A stretch of 7,255 nucleotides of DNA from Lysobacterales bacterium (GTDB lineage: Bacteria > Pseudomonadota > Gammaproteobacteria > Xanthomonadales > Xanthomonadaceae). The stretch spans positions 5,848 to 13,102 of the forward strand of contig JAGRJX010000026.1 of assembly GCA_020442545.1 (NCBI GenBank). Reading direction: 5' to 3'. Position numbers and translations under genes: made by a program. Shown piece after piece: positions 6,126 to 7,255 of the stretch. The notes beneath the pieces are model-generated. The model searched no databases. It saw nothing but the letters and a program-made list of their open reading frames with translations, and was not told the origin of the DNA. Numbering within the stretch: position 1 is the first letter of the stretch; each line of letters begins with the position of its first letter.

Positions 6126-6746
6126 TCAGGGTTTCTCCAGCGTCAGCTCGATGCCTCTGGCTTCGCCGTCCGGCGCGTGCATCAGCAGCCGGTGATCGCC
6201 GCCGAGGGCGATCAGGTTGGCGCTGAACGGCGTCGGCTTGCCGGGTTCAACATCGATGCGCTTCCAGCCTTTCAGCAGCAGCTCGTCGGGCGCGGTTTCG
6301 CCGCGCACCGGGCGATCCACGAACAGCGCGGCCATCTGCCAGAAATCCATGTCCACCGGGCTGTAGATCGCCAGTCGTCCGCTGCGGACGGTCACCGTGC
6401 CGGCCACCTTCGCTTCGCGGCCGTACTGCATCATGTCGCGCGAGGACGCCAGTCGGTGGCGGAAGCGACCGACCAGGCGCTCGATCGTCACCGTGCCGGT
6501 GATTCGTGGCGGCCCGGACAGGCTGCGCGCAATCGCCAGGCTGCCGTCAACGCCTTCGACATGGCCATCACCCGACGGCGGCTGTTCGACGAACTGCAGG
6601 TTGCGCAGGTAGTTCGCCTTCAGCGTGCGCGCCTCGCGTGCCTGGCACTCGCGTGGCGACAGTCTGCCGCAATCCGTCGTGGCCGAGGCAAGGCCGCAGG
6701 CCAGTGCAAGGCTGATGGCGACCGCAGTTGCGGAAAGCCGTCTCAT
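6126..6746 (-). CDS. Secreted hypothetical protein with Sec signal peptide
   Basis: A 206-residue exported protein of unknown function. The start chosen is ATG 6746, because a typical Sec signal follows at once: MRRLS, a hydrophobic core (6-19) and an ASA site at 20-22, with likely cleavage before Thr23. The frame is open further upstream to 6923, but that extension is Arg/Gln-rich and overlaps the upstream gene, so it is rejected. The mature protein has an early Cys pair (Cys26 and Cys34) that could form a disulfide. After that it appears mostly beta-rich, with strands such as RITGTVTIERLVG and AKVAGTVTVRSGRLAIYSP. No catalytic motif or known family is recognised. Its ATG overlaps the stop of the upstream gene as ATGA, so translation is probably coupled; no good separate Shine-Dalgarno is visible. 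The lipoprotein gene follows. Confidence 0.82.
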   Translation of the reverse strand: MRRLSATAVAISLALACGLASATTDCGRLSPRECQAREARTLKANYLRNLQFVEQPPSGDGHVEGVDGSLAIARSLSGPPRITGTVTIERLVGRFRHRLASSRDMMQYGREAKVAGTVTVRSGRLAIYSPVDMDFWQMAALFVDRPVRGETAPDELLLKGWKRIDVEPGKPTPFSANLIALGGDHRLLMHAPDGEARGIELTLEKP

Positions 6747-7255
6747 GGTCCCGGGACGTTCACGCAGATGATGTACGCCTGCAGTGAGACGCGGTTGCTG
6801 CCCGGGTTGGTTGGCGTGAGGTTGACGCCGGTGCACGTCACGGAGGCCGGATCGGTTGTCGACGTCCAGTTGCTGTCGATCACGCTGGTCGCAAGAAGGC
6901 TGTTCGCGGTTCCAGCGCGACATCCCCCGGAAACCGGCAAGTCATTGGAATCAGAGCACTCAACTGTCTCGTTCAGTGGGGCGGCTCCAATCGATATCCC
7001 CGGGCCGGTGACTTCGTAGAGATCGGCTTTCGTCCGGTAGATCCCCGGCGCGATGTCCGCCGTGATGATCGTGCCGTCCCGGATATCGGTCGACGTGACG
7101 GTGTTGTTTTCGATCTGGAAGGTGCCGATGGCGTCGTCGGCGATCTTCGGGCGGGTCACGGCGTCGTCCTGCAGCGCCGCCGTGTCCACCGCGCCGGGCG
7201 CGACGAACAGGGTTTCGATGGCGAACGGTGCGGCGCCGATGGGCTGGCGTGGCGT
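6743..7255 (-). CDS. Decapeptide-repeat secreted protein, N terminus beyond window
   Basis: The frame is open from the right edge, and 170 residues of the C-terminal part are visible. At the edge is PRQPIGAAPFAIET, a motif I associate with large secreted or tail-fibre-like proteins of proteobacteria (PRQ..L..APYA type). Five ten-residue repeats follow (7198-7049): PGAVDTAALQ, DDAVTRPKIA, DDAIGTFQIE, NNTVTSTDIR and DGTIITADIA. Their hydrophobic residues recur at positions 4 and 9, which suggests a coiled beta or trimeric fibre structure. The rest is Ser/Thr/Asn-rich with four Cys and ends YIICVNVPGP. A GTG at 7189 could be called as a start, but it lies within the first repeat, has no Shine-Dalgarno, and the frame continues upstream without a stop. 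The gene is therefore most likely longer and only truncated by the window. It overlaps the next gene by four bases (ATGA). Confidence 0.75.
   Translation of the reverse strand, partial: TPRQPIGAAPFAIETLFVAPGAVDTAALQDDAVTRPKIADDAIGTFQIENNTVTSTDIRDGTIITADIAPGIYRTKADLYEVTGPGISIGAAPLNETVECSDSNDLPVSGGCRAGTANSLLATSVIDSNWTSTTDPASVTCTGVNLTPTNPGSNRVSLQAYIICVNVPGP

Noticed and set aside
6747..6923. N-terminal extension of the secreted protein to 265 residues
   Set aside because: It would overlap the repeat-protein gene by 177 more bases and bury the signal peptide. The added part is Arg/Gln-rich shadow sequence.
5318..7019. Plus-strand frames of 253 and 374 codons over the minus-strand cassette
   Set aside because: The minus-strand genes have a lipobox, a signal peptide, good start signals and an ATGA overlap. 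The plus-strand frames have none of these.

Overview
The window is a GC-rich (by eye about 65%), gene-dense bacterial chromosome segment. Codon use, the CadC-like winged-helix/TPR regulator and the PRQ...GAAPFA-type secreted protein fit a gammaproteobacterium of the Xanthomonadales/Lysobacterales type (Rhodanobacteraceae or a relative). That placement is inference from gene style, because no rRNA or other marker gene is present.

Left part (1-3102, plus strand): an ABC export operon of the MacB/LolCDE class. It consists of the 3' half of an ATPase gene (1-359) followed by two different FtsX/MacB-type permeases (497-1657 and 1792-3102). The gaps between the three genes are unusually structured. 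The first (360-496) is almost filled by a GC-rich palindromic repeat. The second (1658-1791) carries two compact hairpins side by side. A further strong hairpin (3109-3142) follows the last stop codon. The transporter is probably a heteromeric complex of one ATPase and two unlike permeases. A periplasmic adaptor would be expected upstream, outside the window.

Middle (3241-5517, plus strand): one long gene for a membrane-anchored transcription regulator. It has an N-terminal OmpR/CadC-type winged helix, one membrane segment, a TolB/FlgO-like segment and a long TPR-rich periplasmic part. The best start is GTG at 3241, because the longest possible reading frame begins inside the upstream hairpin.

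Right part (5537-7255, minus strand, convergent with the regulator): a likely three-gene cassette of exported proteins. Transcription order is a right-truncated, decapeptide-repeat secreted protein (to 6743), a secreted hypothetical protein (6746-6126, joined by an ATGA overlap), and a small lipoprotein (6064-5537, with a strong Shine-Dalgarno). None of the three has a recognisable enzymatic function.

No tRNA, rRNA, CRISPR array, transposase or prophage gene was seen. The most unusual elements are the structured intergenic repeats inside the ABC operon and the decapeptide-repeat protein cut by the right edge. Nothing in the window amounts to a clear new defence or biosynthetic system.
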